From assembly GCA_024734555.1 (NCBI GenBank), contig JANPWX010000336.1:1-64000 (forward strand): a stretch of 64,000 nucleotides of DNA, in the 5' to 3' direction. Under the pieces are notes generated by a model. That model had not been told where the DNA came from and did no database searches. It saw only the letters and a list, made by a program, of their open reading frames with translations. Shown here in pieces: positions 50,042 to 62,186 of this stretch. Made by a program: the position numbers and the translations under genes. Within the stretch, counting starts at the first letter, position 1, and every line of letters begins with the position of its first letter. The DNA is from Trochalopteron elliotii. Taxonomy: Eukaryota > Chordata > Aves > Passeriformes > Leiothrichidae.

Positions 50042-53040
50042 CTTGGCTCTAAGCTCCACCCACTTCTAGAGACCTGCAAGCACAACTGGAACAACTCAGA
50101 AGAAGGGTGCTTAAATGTGATGTGTTCAAAGTCTGAGATTTGGTTGAAAACATGCTGAAGTGGAACAATTCTTGTAATAATGGCATGCAGTGCCATAAGA
50201 GGGGAGCTGTGTGAAAGAGGAAAACCTTTTGCCGTTGGAGCAAGTTTACTTCACTGGGATGGTTACATTTGTGGATTTTGTTCAGACAGGAGTGCTGTGT
50301 GTACTGTGGCTTTTTAAAAATACCTCAGTACTAGTGTAAAGAAGACAGATAGGAAGGCTGAAAGGTCTTGGTGCTGTGAACAGTCAAGTTTAGCTGCCAG
50401 GAAGAGGATGTCTTTGCTAAACTTTCTTCTCCTGAGTTTGCCCTTTGCACCATGAGGGTCAGGGCTGGCAGATCTGTGTGAAGGACACAGGTGATGTTAT
50501 CTGTTGTACTTCCTCAGTTTCTTGGTCTGTAGGTGGGAGGGAAGAATGACCAGTGTCTAGCAGCTCCTGGAAATGAGAAAAGAGGCAGAAAGAGGGTTTT
50601 GGGGAGACATGCATGAACTATCTTCACCCAAATGAGTTTGGGGCAGTGGGTGGAGCTCACTGTGTTCAACATTCTAGTGCTGTCTCTACACATCAGGCAC
50701 ACCTGACCTGCTGTGCGTTGTTGTCCTGGATAAATGCTCCTTTCTGTCCATATGGGGTCTGTTTCTGCACAGAGCTGCATCACCCACTGCTAGAAACCAT
50801 TCTTCTAAAATAAATTAAAATACAGCCCAAGACTAGGGAGAGCATTGATAGAGTGCAGAAACTGTTGTTCCTTTTAAGAGCAGCATCAGTGTTTCTGATA
50901 CTCAGCTCCTGCATGTAAGAGATCTTGCTGTTGATAACATGGCTGACACTTTTGGGTTAGAGAAAAGCACTGTGTGTTGTATAAAATAGCCTCTGCCTTT
51001 TCCTGGACAGGAACCTGGACCCTTGAGCAGTGCTAGATGGAGGGACATTGCTCCTCTTGCAGTTCCCTTCTGCTCTGTGCACGTGAATCCCCTTCTTCAA
51101 GGGGCTCCTTGGCTATCTCTGGCCTGGCAGAAACAGCTGTGGACATGTGTGATAGTGGCTAACTCAATGAACACAGCCTCTGCCAAGAGCAGAATTACAT
51201 CCTTGCAGCCAATCCTTGGAACCACCTCTTGTCAAACTTTCTGACACTTCCACCCCAGTTCTGCAGGCTGCCCTGCTCCCTGTGGCAGTTGCTGGATCTA
51301 GTGCTGTGTACCAAGGGCTGGTGATTTGTAGCTTGACCTTCCTCTGGGAATTTAGCCTTGGTTCCAAGGAGTTAAACTGGCAGCTGGGTGGAGTAGTGGA
51401 AAGTATGTTCATTAACCATGTTCTATTTAAAATACAAAGCAAATGCAGTGATGGCAAGAGGTGTCAGATGACAGGGACTGAGAATTGCTTTTTCTGTTCA
51501 GAGCCTGAACAGATGCAGGCTGGCTTTCCTTCCTCAGCTGCTGGGCTCTTCAGTCACTCCTGGAGGGGTTTGTTGTGCAGAGTATTTCTTTCCTTAGGTG
51601 AACACAAAACATAAGAGAAAGCAGCCTTTTGTGAGGAGCATTCCCCAGGAACAGAGCCCTGAATGATGCTTGTTTTACTGGTGTGGAGGTGATAGGTTGA
51701 AAAAAGGCGAATCTTTAAATGGTTTTGAGGTGAAGTAAGAGATTTCTCTGCTCTCCCACAGATGAGGCACCAAAGCTGTTTATGCATTTCCACACTGTGC
51801 TTTCAGATTTGGTATGATTTCAGTGGGATTTATTGATGAAATTAAAGCTGCTTGAGACAGTTCTGCGTGTTTTCGAAAAAGCCCCCAAATCCCCTTGTCA
51901 TTAGGTTTCCAAATCATCTTGTTTCTTCATTTTCAAAATGGATAAATGAAAGGGTTTATGTTGAAGCTGTCACTAGCTGAGAGAGCCTAGTAGTATATAA
52001 AGTATTTGCTTTTCTTTATAAATGACTGGGTTATTTAAGATCTTATGAGAATGTGAACATTTTTTTCAGTATTTGTCTCAATTTAGGATGGAAATTTTTA
52101 AAAATTACTAAAACCTTTGGATAAAAGCATAAAAATCCACTCCCTGTCCAGCTCTATGAAGTAATCTGAGGCTTGATCTCAGTTTAATAGGAAAGGATTA
52201 TTCTCTTTGTTTTCAACTGTTTTGTCTGCAACAATTATTTGTACTTTAATTTTTGAGGAGTGAGAGTAGTGTAATTAGTATTACCTTGATTCCTTGCAAT
52301 TAGAATCCAGACAAATACTGTCAGCCTTGTTATGTCTCATAATCCGACGTTTTATTTTAACCAAAAAATTTGAATGTGAGTTTTTAAAAACTAGTGAGCT
52401 TAAAAATCTGTCTGCTTCTCCAGTGATAAAAAGTCATCCAACTTTCTAAGTTGCTTGAGTCCCAAATATTTTAGAAGTTAGTAAAACTTCCAATTTCAAA
52501 AAAAAAACCCAAACAATCATGGAAAGTTCAGCCTTTCCTTTAGGGCTGTGTCCACCTTGGACTAAGCAAGTTCTGTGACCATATGTGAGTGCAGCCTTGA
52601 TAAGGCAGGGTGAAAAAGAGGCTGACAGCATATACATATACATACATAGATATATATATAAAATGAAATGTTGGTTTGGTTTTCAGTTTTTTTGCTTTCC
52701 CAAAAACTGAGATCCACAGATTCTTGGAAAGAGAAACTGCCTGGAACATGGGTGTATAGGCAGCATGTTGAGTAACAGTAGGACGTGCAGCAGTGTTTTG
52801 AGTCTGCTTATATACCCTGCACTTTTTGAAATTGCCCTTTTAGGATGAAGTTTAATAACTCCTTTTTACTTCTTTCTTCTATCCAGGGTGTTTTTTCGTT
52901 TTGAGTATAGCAACTGCAACCCTTTGTAATCTATCTGCTGGCATAAGCCTCTGGGCAGGGTGTAATTCCCAGCTTCATTTGGCCCTGTGTAGCAGCATGG
53001 TGAGGGTTTAAATGGGAGATTCTTTGGGAAGCCTCAGAGA
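50042..53040. other. Intergenic sequence downstream of MYL1
   Basis: No gene recognised. It contains a (TA)/(CATA)-type run at about 52630-52661. Confidence 0.65.
52630..52661. repeat. ATACAT/ATAT microsatellite
   Basis: Alternating AT with ATACAT units over about 30 bases. Confidence 0.8.
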
Positions 53041-53045
53041 AGAGG

Positions 53046-53128
53046 CAGCTGTTGTTTGAAGGGCTGTGGTTTATTCTGGTGCCAGCCACCCCCGCTGCAC
53101 CTGTTGGCACTTGAATTATGGTCACTTG
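53046..53128. promoter_or_regulatory. E-box cluster downstream of MYL1 (candidate muscle enhancer)
   Basis: Four CANNTG motifs within 83 bases: CAGCTG (53046), CACCTG (53098) and CACTTG (53108 and 53123). The cluster is about 0.7 kb beyond the predicted MYL1 polyadenylation signal. In rat, a myogenic enhancer with several E-boxes lies 3' of this gene. That this is its counterpart is my inference. Confidence 0.3.
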
Positions 53129-53824
53129 GTGCACAGCAACTCAATAAGGCAAGGTAGGATTTTAATAGAACAGGCTGATACCCAGATGGGGATTAAGGCA
53201 GTCTCATGAACACTTAAGGAAGAGAGAGGAGAGACATTTAAGGGCAGGGATGTAACAATACTTCCCTGAGCAATGGGCAGAAGGGGTAGTTGGCCTCTTC
53301 TTGCCTGGTGCTGTGCCTATTCCCAGGTACAGAGCATTTCAGTGTAGCTGTAATTTCTGATTGCTCTTTCTAGTTGTCCATAAAGGTGTAAATAGTGGCA
53401 GCAGGTAGGATTCTTCCCTAAGAGTGCTGTTTACCTGCCCTTGCAGCAGTACAGAGGAGATTTTGCTGGGAAAAATGGCTCTGCATGGTCCCTTACAGCA
53501 GGGCCACCCTGCCTGGTTTTGGATCTTGCCATCTTTGGAGCAGTTCTGACAACAGATTCCAGGTCCTCTTCTCCCAAAAAATGCAAATGCCGATGTTGGT
53601 GGTGTGCCCTAATTAATTACTCCTTCTCCCAGACCCCAAACAAAGAAATTTTCATTAAGATCAAGTGAACCAACCTACTGGAAATCTCCATATTTCTATT
53701 TTTTTATAAAACTTTATTTTATGGTATGAAACATACAGGGAAAATGAATTAACTGCTGAATGCTCTTTTGGGTGGGTTTGAACAGATGGGAAAAAAAAAA
53801 AAAGACTTCATAGCCACAAAGTGA

Positions 53825-54081
53825 CCACAAGGATTTATGGATGCTTTATTTTTCCAAGAAATGACATTGTTTCAATGCAAATAACATGGAAAGAGATGGT
53901 TGGGATGGATGGACCCTGGATGGTAGAGTTTCTTCCATGTAGTTTGCTTTGGTAAAAGCTTGGGTTTTTTAAATGAAGGTATAGTGACCCAAAGGTGATT
54001 CCCATGGATGTGCTGGTAAAAAATGGTGGGATGGAGTCATATCATCCAGTTCTATGCAGTTTCCATGTTGATGGTGACAGA
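53825..54081 (-). other. MYL1: MYL1 last exon, 3' UTR (tentative)
   Basis: Exon 8 ends shortly after the stop with CCCCAG|GTACCA. A plausible acceptor TTCTTGCTCAG lies at 54082 and the next AATAAA on this strand is at 53845-53850. Thus a noncoding exon of about 250 bases is likely, as in other vertebrate MYL1 genes. The acceptor is not proven. Confidence 0.5.
53845..53850 (-). terminator. MYL1: MYL1 polyadenylation signal AATAAA
   Basis: The minus strand reads GGAAAAATAAAGCATCC, about 1.1 kb past the stop codon and within the proposed last exon. It is a canonical AATAAA. Confidence 0.55.
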
Positions 54082-54921
54082 CTGAGCAAGAATTTCAGGC
54101 AAATCTTGAGTGCCATCTGGTCTTTCTAATTCTGGGTTGTTCTGGGAAGGAATGGGAGAGTTGTATTTGAAGTCAATGTTGGCTGAAGAAACACTTGCAA
54201 AGTGACAAACTGAGCCCTTGATTTCTGTTTTGAGGTGTTTGTTTCATACAGTTGGGAATGTGTATTTCCTTGGATAGAATAACTGACTGTTCACATAAGC
54301 CCACTATAGTTTGCTTGCATCTTAAAGACAGCTGCTGTTTTGGGGGGTTTTTTGGTCAGTTATTTTTTTTGTTTTCCTTCCTCTGGACAAAATAGTAGCA
54401 TATAAAGGCTAGGGATGGGGGGTGTTGTTGTTTTTATTTTCCCCCACTTGTAGGAGAAGTGCTAAATAATTGGGAACTTTTGAAGCCCTCTTTTGGCTAT
54501 TGATCATGACTGTGACAATACTCTTCTTCAGATGATTATTTTGTTCTGTTCTCAATAGCTCACATGAGTATTCAGGCTACTCTGTCTTAACAGAAATCTA
54601 CAAATTATTTCAAGGCGTGACTTTGATTTCCGTTTTTAAAAAAAAATCTCAATTCTGCTTGTAGGATAAAGGTCTCAGGCTGTCAATTTGTATTGTGTTT
54701 GAAAAATCTGCTAAACACCAATGAGTTACAGGGCTGTGAATAAGAGCCAGGAACCTGCACTCCTACTATCTCTGCTTTTGGACAACAGTCTCATTTTATT
54801 TTTTTCATATTGTTGGGGAAATGTTGGTGTCATGTTGTTGGTATCATAGAAGCCTTTATGGATAGCAAGTTAAGTGTGATGAAGTTAGGTGTGTAAATGA
54901 GAAGAACATACCATTTGGTAC

Positions 54922-54964
54922 CTGGGGAATTCCTCTTAGACAGACAGGATGTGCTTTACAAATG
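54922..54964 (-). CDS. MYL1: MYL1 exon 8: C-terminus and stop
   Basis: Coding bases 54936-54964 complete Ala142 and encode FVKHILSV followed by TAA (54936-54938). The acceptor is TTTTTCCACAG. The remaining bases to 54922 are 3' UTR before a GTACCA donor. Residue 148 is Leu where I expect Met (KHIMS) in other vertebrates. The exon is too short to show as a standalone frame. Confidence 0.9.
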
Positions 54965-55444
54965 CTGTGGAAAAATATAGATATGCTAGTTAGAAGGAGC
55001 AGCAATCATTACCTTGGGAAATAACTCTAAAATGAACAGCTGTTCACGAACTGATGGCATTAAAAATATGTACCTGGTCAGATTTGATCTGATATGGTGA
55101 TAGAAAGTTTTAAGTGTTTAATGTTGTACAAATCAAGCTCTCTTCTTGTTTAAATGTGGTAAGACAGTAGCTATTGGATACAATCACTGCAACTATCCTA
55201 CAGAAAGTCAGAGTCTAGAGATTTGGTGTTGACCAAAACAGCCTCCTCTGCTGTGGCTGAATCGAGTCTTTTGCATGGTGTGACTGCAGGATAAGCATAT
55301 TTCCATGGTAGTTTTCACACATAAATCCTTTGACCTAACTCAGCTGGAGCTTTGTCTGATTTACCTGAGAAGCTAAAAGCTCACTGTAATGAAACTAAGA
55401 GAGAGGAGAAATGTAGGATGGATGTTGAGCCATCTTGCACCTAC
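54965..55444 (-). other. MYL1: MYL1 intron 7
   Basis: A 480-base intron. Nothing recognised in it. Confidence 0.85.
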
Positions 55445-55522
55445 CCTCATAGTTGATGCAGCCATTTGAGTCCTCCTGACCTTTCATGAGTTCGTCTACT
55501 TCTTCTTCTGTCATCTTCTCAC
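55445..55522 (-). CDS. MYL1: MYL1 exon 7
   Basis: 78 bases encoding [15 protein letters not shown] and [11 protein letters not shown], residues 116-141 of MLC3f, covering the last EF-hand pair region. Phase 1 at both ends, with CTCAG acceptor and GTAGGT donor. Confidence 0.95.
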
Positions 55523-56059
55523 CTGAGAGGGGAGAGAGCTTGTTTCATTCTTCCACACAGAACTGAGGCTGTAACCTACAGCTTTTCCAAAGGCATTTCT
55601 TATTTTCTGAGTTAGTGAAAAAAACCCCACCTGTATATGACATGAGCTTAATTAATTTTTACTTTCTTTAGAAGACAGAGACATATATGCATAGGGATTC
55701 TAGTTATTCCTACAGAGTAAAGAAACTATGCAGCAAATCCTCTGCTTTTGTCCATTTGTGTTATGTCACTGAGATGTAGACTTTTCTCTCTATTTATCAA
55801 ATAACAGTCTTAATAACTCTTAAATAACTCTCAATATCTTGTCTGAATTTAGATGTCATAAGCCTGGCCTTTTCCTTTGCTCTTTAGTAGGAACCCCAAA
55901 GCTCTGTTTGCTTTCTTTGTGGATTCACAGTTAGGAAACCCAGAGTCTTGTCTGACTTGGTAGCCTCCTACCTCTTCAAACTGTTTGGACTACCTCTCCT
56001 TCCTCTCTGCAGCAGCAGCAGGAGTTTTGGAAGTGCCTGCAGAGAGGCTGATCCCTTAC
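55523..56059 (-). other. MYL1: MYL1 intron 6
   Basis: A 540-base intron. Its 5' end includes a GGAGAGGTAG-type purine stretch. No element recognised. Confidence 0.85.
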
Positions 56060-56233
56060 CCAGAGTAGCCAGCACGTGACGGAGCTCAGCCCCCATGACT
56101 GTGCCGTTGCCTTCCTTGTCAAAGACACGCAGACCTTCAACGAAGTCTTCAAAGGTGCCTTGTTCCTTGTTGTTGGCAGCTGCTTGCAGCATGGGCAGGA
56201 ACTCCTCAAAGGTAATCTTCTTGGCATTCATCT
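56060..56233 (-). CDS. MYL1: MYL1 exon 6
   Basis: 174 bases encoding residues 58-115: [43 protein letters not shown] and ELRHVLATL. It contains the FDKEGNGTV loop of the third EF-hand. Phase 1 at both ends. The open frame continues past the GTAAGG donor into the intron, which is an artefact. Confidence 0.96.
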
Positions 56234-57866
56234 CTGGAAAAAAGCCACCAGTTGTTACGTGCTAGATATTTGTATGTGTATTCATCAAATGTGGGAGAGC
56301 CTCCCCTGTCTCCTTTTCACAGCTCTTTCTAGCTTTTACTCTAGTCTTTGCCTCAGAGGTTGACAGTTCCTTTGCAGAATCTGGATTCTCTTATTCTATG
56401 AGTTAGTTTTGACGTACATCTGATTTTTCACATCCAGGATGCTTCTCACATAGCTTTGTAGGCTTGTGTGCATGCTATATTTTTCTTTCAGAAATGGAAT
56501 TTGCTGTATGAGTTAATCTTTGAAAAGATTTGGGGAGTGAGGGAACTGCAGAATACAGTTGAACAGAAATATTGAGCCCCAGCAAAAGGGAAAAGGTAAC
56601 CAGGGTGGGATGTGGTGACTTAGACAAGCAGCTGAGGTTGCTCACATGTTACTGACCTCTTCAGGGTGTCTTTGATGTGGTGGCAGAGCCTATTAGCAAG
56701 AGAATAAACTAATTAAAACTAGGAAAGTACAGAGCGGTGGGTTGCCAATAGTAAATTTGGGCATGTTCACAATGAAGGTTTAAGACCTCCCAAGCTTAGT
56801 CCATCTAAACCCTTTCCTCTCATGTCCTAAAAGTTTTAGTCCTCAGTGAGAACTTCCCCAAGTGTTGCCCATTTTGGTTTGTCTTGGGGTTTTTGGTTTT
56901 TTGGGTTTTTTTTGAGCAAGGCTGCCAAATAAAGGAATCTTTTTTATTCTTTCTTCTTTCCTCTTGGATCTTTCCATTGCCAGCCTTCATCTGGGCAGCA
57001 ACAAAATATAATAGATGGAAACAGATGGACAGATATTTTTCATTATATAGTTGTTACGAAACCTATTTTACTATGCAGCTATATCAAAGTCATTGTCAGT
57101 TATTGCTGGAATCACTGAAAGTCCTGGGTTGATCTCACCTCTGTGTTAGTCCTCAAAGCCTCCTGATGGTGCCAAAGCTTTCTGAATTGATCCTCAAAGT
57201 TGACTTTACCAGGCCAGAGGATGTGAATATAATTTAGCCTGTCTTAATATGGTTCTGCAAGACTGAAATCAGGGATCACCTGCTTCTAGGTCCTTGTTAA
57301 AATGAGGGGACTATAGTATTTATCCTCTTCTGTCCTCTCTCTGAAAGGGAGGAAAAAGAAATAAAAAATGGCTGCAGTAATGAATGGTCAACATATGCTT
57401 CAGTGTGCCCAGGTTTGTAGCAGCTTTGGGAAGACCATTCCAGTCAGCTGAAATAGACAGGTGGGTTTCCAGTCCCAGGGCATGTCTTGGCTTGTGCAGA
57501 AATTCTTGCACTGGAAGGACCTGAAGAGCTGAGTATCAGTTGTTAGAAATGGACTCACAACTCTCCAAGCAAAGGCTGGGGCACTGCTGGACTGTAAGCA
57601 ACAATGAGTGTGTGTTACACCTGCAATGAGGTGACACCAAAACAGGCCCTATAGAAAACTCTCCATGGCTTAAGCAGAAAGTTTTCCTCTATTCCCCATC
57701 AGCATCCTTCTCTTCCAAAGGAATGAGTGAAATACCATGTATTGTTGCATCGTCCCCTTGATCCCCATCAGAGCAAAAGCTCCCCTCTCTCCTGCTATGG
57801 CTATTGGTGCTGCCTGACTGCTGTTCCCCAGTCTCAGGAATGGCCAAAAGGCTGTAGGGCACTTAC
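56234..57866 (-). other. MYL1: MYL1 intron 5
   Basis: A 1.6 kb intron with T-rich runs near 56880-56915. No exon or named repeat was seen. Confidence 0.85.
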
Positions 57867-58010
57867 CCTCTTTGCTGGGGTTTCCCAGGATTTTGTTGAC
57901 CTCTGCATTTGTGGGGTTCTGCCCCAGTGCCCGGATGATATCGCCAACCTGGCTGAGGGTGATCTTGGCATCACCAGTCCTGTCAAAGAGGAGGAAGGCC
58001 TCCTTGAAGT
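57867..58010 (-). CDS. MYL1: MYL1 exon 5, first exon common to MLC1f and MLC3f
   Basis: 144 bases encoding [16 protein letters not shown], then [14 protein letters not shown], then [17 protein letters not shown], residues 10-57 of MLC3f plus one base. The first EF-hand loop ([12 protein letters not shown]) is degenerate. It accepts both the 25-base exon 3 and the 28-base exon 4, since each leaves one base of codon Asp. Confidence 0.96.
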
Positions 58011-61000
58011 CTGCAAGAGAAGAGCAACATTGAGCCAGGCAGCTCCCTGTTGATCAAGATGTGAGCCTGTTGTCTCCTGGCACTGTTCCACTGACTCCAG
58101 GGGAGTTAGCCAGGGGAATCTTTGGCCCACAGTCCCAAGAAAAACTCCTCCCCTCTGACATTTCAGTTTCACTATTTTTAAACTTTTATATCTACCTTTC
58201 CTATCTTTCCTGGCTCTAATAGCCATCAATAGCTTTGTGATTGACCCTGTAGTTGTTTCAAGGACAAGGAAAGATAAGTTCTCTACCAACATTGTCATTC
58301 AAGAAAGCTTTCTTCACATGATGCAGCAGCAGACAGTAAAAATGTTGTTGTACACTCCATCTTATCTCTCCAGAGAACTGGGGCTGTCAAGTGCCAGCAG
58401 TGCAAAACCTTTGCCTGCTTCAGTGGATTCTGCCTGCAATCCCAGCATCTCAACTACATAGTGCTAATAAGAAACTTGAAGGTGGATTTCAAATGCTTTT
58501 ACTGTTGTTTTCCCTTAAAATTGCCTTACAATGGGATTTCCAAGCGTGTTTGTTCCCTCTTTTTCTTTCCTGTTCTTTGTAGTTTGTCTCTGCTTCTTAC
58601 AGATGCATGAATATTCCACTTTCCCAGTGGAAGGACTCATGTGGTGCTTTCTCCTGTGCATTTCCAGCGTGTTCACTTTGAGACTTCACTTCTTTCAGTG
58701 CTGCCAAGTGATCAGTGTTCACTTATTTCCCCTTGTTGGACAAGGCCTTGGGGAACAGGCATTTCTCCTACAAAAATCAGCACAGGTAGTTGCCTTCATT
58801 GCATTGCCAGCCTTCATCTTCTGTTGTGAAGTTCTATGCCAATCATATGACTATTTTTTTTTGGCTTTTTAGAGTATTTGAATAAAGAAATGTGGCTCTA
58901 AAAAAAGAGGAGGGGACAAAGGTCAACTGTGTGGCTAAAAAGCTATCTTTGAACCCCATATGCCACAAGCATCTTGGTCTGTGCTGTTGATCTCTTCTGC
59001 ACTGCAGGGTCTGATGATGCTGTGGTTTAGCTCCAAGTAAACTGAGTAAAATGTCTTTTCCTTGCTCATGATTCTCATCCAGCAGCTACACAAGCTTTGT
59101 GTTTCCCAGCCTGTGTGATGTTCATTCTGCTTTGGGGCAGGTTTAGGAGTAAGGAGCCACATTTTGGATCATGTCTTCATTCATCTTGTGCTGGGGATAT
59201 GTGCTGCAGAGGTATTTATGATTTTACTTTAGTCTTCCTTGTACCACCTTGGTGGGGTTGTTGCTGGCACCCAGTAAAAGCACTCATACACAGTGTCAGC
59301 CTGCTAGGCTGTCATCTAATACATCTGAAACTAATCCTCTTACTGTCTCATGTGAGACACCTATAACCCTTTGCTGCTACCTCTCTTTCCTTCCAGCTTT
59401 TATTGTAGGGCATGAAATTATGGCCTTCTGCACCTGTGTAGAGCTTACTGATAGCAACTGAGATGGGTGGAGTTGTAGTGATTTATACCCTATGATCTGA
59501 TCTTTCATCTGCCAAATCAATGACATTTAGCTGCAGTGAGGTATAAAACAATGCCAGTGTGCTAATAGCAAAGCCATCAGGAGAGTTTCTCCATTTTGTA
59601 AATCCCATGAAGTTTTATGTTTACTGGGTTCTGCTCCCCATCCTGCAGAAAAGGACTGATTTATTTTCATCTCTCAGGCATGTATTTCACTGCCATGTAT
59701 CTTTGCTGTGGATTTTTATTTTTAATTTTTTTTTAATGGCCAGTCCTAGTTTATACCTCTGCTGGAGCAAGCACATCTAAAGTCTGTCTGAGGATGGCAC
59801 TACCCAGCTGCTGGTGCATCATCCTGTGTGAATGGAAATGGCTACTGAGGGTGGGCAGATCTGCCCTTGGGAAATTCTCCCTCTTTTAAGTAGTTCCTAT
59901 TTTCTCTGCTGCTTGGTTCAGCCATTGTAACCTTCCAGCAGCTGGATGATCTGAAATACGTAGGGAAGCCAAAAGAAATGTTTTGCTTCATTACACATGC
60001 CAGCAGCTTTGAATTGAGGGCATTGTTCCATAAACCCACCCAATCCTTTTGTAAAATTTTCAGAATTAAGAAGTAAGAAAGAGTCCAAATGACTTCTTTT
60101 GTGACCAAGAGAGTTTGGACTGCACGAAGAGAATTGTTACCAGTCTCACTTGCTGCACTATAGCTTTCCTAATGGCTTTGATGGTGTTACTGAGAGCAAG
60201 CTTATCTTCACAAAGTTTAGGGCTCTCTCAAGACCTGTTTCTAGCTATTCCACTCCCTCTGAATTTCAAGGAAATCCTTGTCTCTTCCTTTCTAAACACT
60301 TCCTTCAGTCTACTATATGTGCTACTGTTTTTTTGACATTTTGAAATATTACTTGATATAGCCCAAAGGCATATCTATTTGAAACACTTAAAACTAAATT
60401 TCCAGAGCTTCATTGAGAACTATTGTTCATGTCAGATTTTTTTTTTCTTTCTAGAAGATTGAAACAAAAAATTTGGAAGCTGCAAGTTGCTTGCAAATTA
60501 AAGAATACAGCAAGATGCTAAACAATTGCAGAATATCCAGGCCATTGTGTAAGCAGCAGTTTAAGTCACTTATCTGCTGATTATTTCCATGCTTAAAGAA
60601 TATTTTTACAGCAAAACAGCCTTTGTTCCTTCCCTTCCACAACACCTCATGGCAAAAGTGACATGTAGAACTCTTGCATCTTCTGTTCATGTGAGATTGC
60701 AGACTCACTGCAGCTAAGTTAAATTTTCAGCCCACTTCCTCCTTCTGTTGTCCTCCTTCTGCCTATTTCCCTTGGGACTGTCAAGTTCAAGACTTATTTT
60801 CAGCATCCTTGTGAAGAGCTGGAACAGGAGTACAAGTGAAGAATGTTCAGTAGGTAGAGACAATGTATTTCCTCTTTGTACCATGGTATAAACTTCTCAG
60901 TTCAGATAGCATGTAAACAAACATCCAGATAAATTACGTGTAGGTCTACAGTCACCACGTTCAGCGTTAAGTCATCGCCGCTCTGGAGTCAAGAGTGTGG

Positions 61001-61115
61001 TGATCTGTACCAGATGAAGTCTTAGCTCATTGTTTCATACAAGTTAATTTCTGAGCCTGTGGCTCTTTTTTGAACCCACATACATGTAAAAGGCATCAGC
61101 TCTCTTGTAACTTAC
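58011..61115 (-). other. MYL1: MYL1 intron 4
   Basis: A 3.1 kb intron. A small CpG-bearing patch at about 60930-60990, some 130-190 bases after the exon 4 donor, stands out in otherwise CpG-poor sequence. No exon or repeat was recognised. Confidence 0.85.
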
Positions 61116-61143
61116 CATCCTGCTGCTCCTTGGAGAACTCGAT
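61116..61143 (-). CDS. MYL1: MYL1 exon 4, MLC1f-specific 28-base microexon
   Basis: It encodes IEFSKEQQD plus one base of the next Asp. The acceptor is TTCCAACAG and the donor GTAAGT. In known MYL1 genes this exon joins the MLC1f first exon (off the right edge) to exon 5 and is skipped in MLC3f. It starts in phase 0 and ends in phase 1. Confidence 0.93.
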
Positions 61144-61391
61144 CTGTTGGAAGGAAATCAATCACAAAAAATAGCTTAGGAAGGGGGGCTGGGGGAGAAC
61201 CTGTGTGTTTTCTAAAGCATCCAGCTCAATCCATGAGTCATCTTCCAGAAGAGCAAAAAAGTGGCCTGTCAAATGTGCAGAAGTAATGCAGATAGCAAAA
61301 GAGCTGTTAAGGCTAGTGAATATTTAGCATTTGGTAGCCATTTTGTTCCCCCTTCTGCCCCCTGTTAAAGTTTAACTTTGATTTCACTTAC

Positions 61392-61416
61392 CATTGATTT
61401 CATCAGCAGAGAAGGA
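61392..61416 (-). CDS. MYL1: MYL1 exon 3, MLC3f-specific 25-base microexon
   Basis: It encodes SFSADEIN plus one base of Asp10, directly after the initiator Met from exon 2. The acceptor is CAACTGCAG and the donor GTAAGT. The peptide matches the MLC3f N-terminus known from birds and mammals. Confidence 0.93.
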
Positions 61417-62186
61417 CTGCAGTTGGGGAGAAAAAGAGAGAGAAAAAGAGAACTAGTACTGCTGAAAATGCACTGAGAGAAAGTAAATAGCACAAAGTAC
61501 CTGAGTGCTTTCACTCCTGTCTTGCCTAATGTAGTTAGGCCATGGCAACCTAATCTAGCAATTTCCTGCATAAAAATGTATCAGCAAGTCTATTCTTAAA
61601 GTTTTCATTAAAATATACATCCCAGGGAATGCCAGAGCTCTGGCAATAGGCAACAAAAATTGAAAGTCTCTTAACTAAAAAAGAGGTAATTAATTACCAT
61701 CACCATTTACTGTTTTAGCATAGATTCATTTTAGTTATGCAATTTGATGTAATATTTCTAAACAAGCATCTTTTTTTCATTAACACAGAAATTAAATTAA
61801 TCCCTTAAAGTTTATGTCTATAATTAGTTTTTGATGGTACATTGTTTCATAAAGTACTAATATTTGACATTTGCTTATATAAAAAGATGATTTTTCCTTG
61901 CCACTTTAGCTGGTTACACTTGATTTAAAAAAAGCTTAGGAAATTGTAACCCTTCTGTCGGAAGCTGTGGGAAATGCACCACTGCTATTGCCTGGTTTGG
62001 AGCTGGAGGCTAACTGGAAAACCTTTCACAGTCCTTTAGGTTTAAACAGGAAAACCAAGCAAACCTAAATTGTCTTCTGGACTGTTCTTCCCCCACCCCC
62101 CAAGACCTAACGTGGGCAAGAAGCCCGAATTACTTCTGTAAAATACACTGGCTGGCTGCTAACTATTAGCTTTCCAGTGCACCCAC
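61417..62186 (-). other. MYL1: MYL1 intron between MLC3f exons 2 and 3
   Basis: A 770-base AT-rich intron with nothing recognised. Confidence 0.85.

Noticed and set aside
50460..50800. LTR-like stretch with GGATAAATGCTCC and a GCACA end
   Set aside because: Suggestive of an LTR 3' part, but I could not identify a start, a duplication or a family, so I did not call it.
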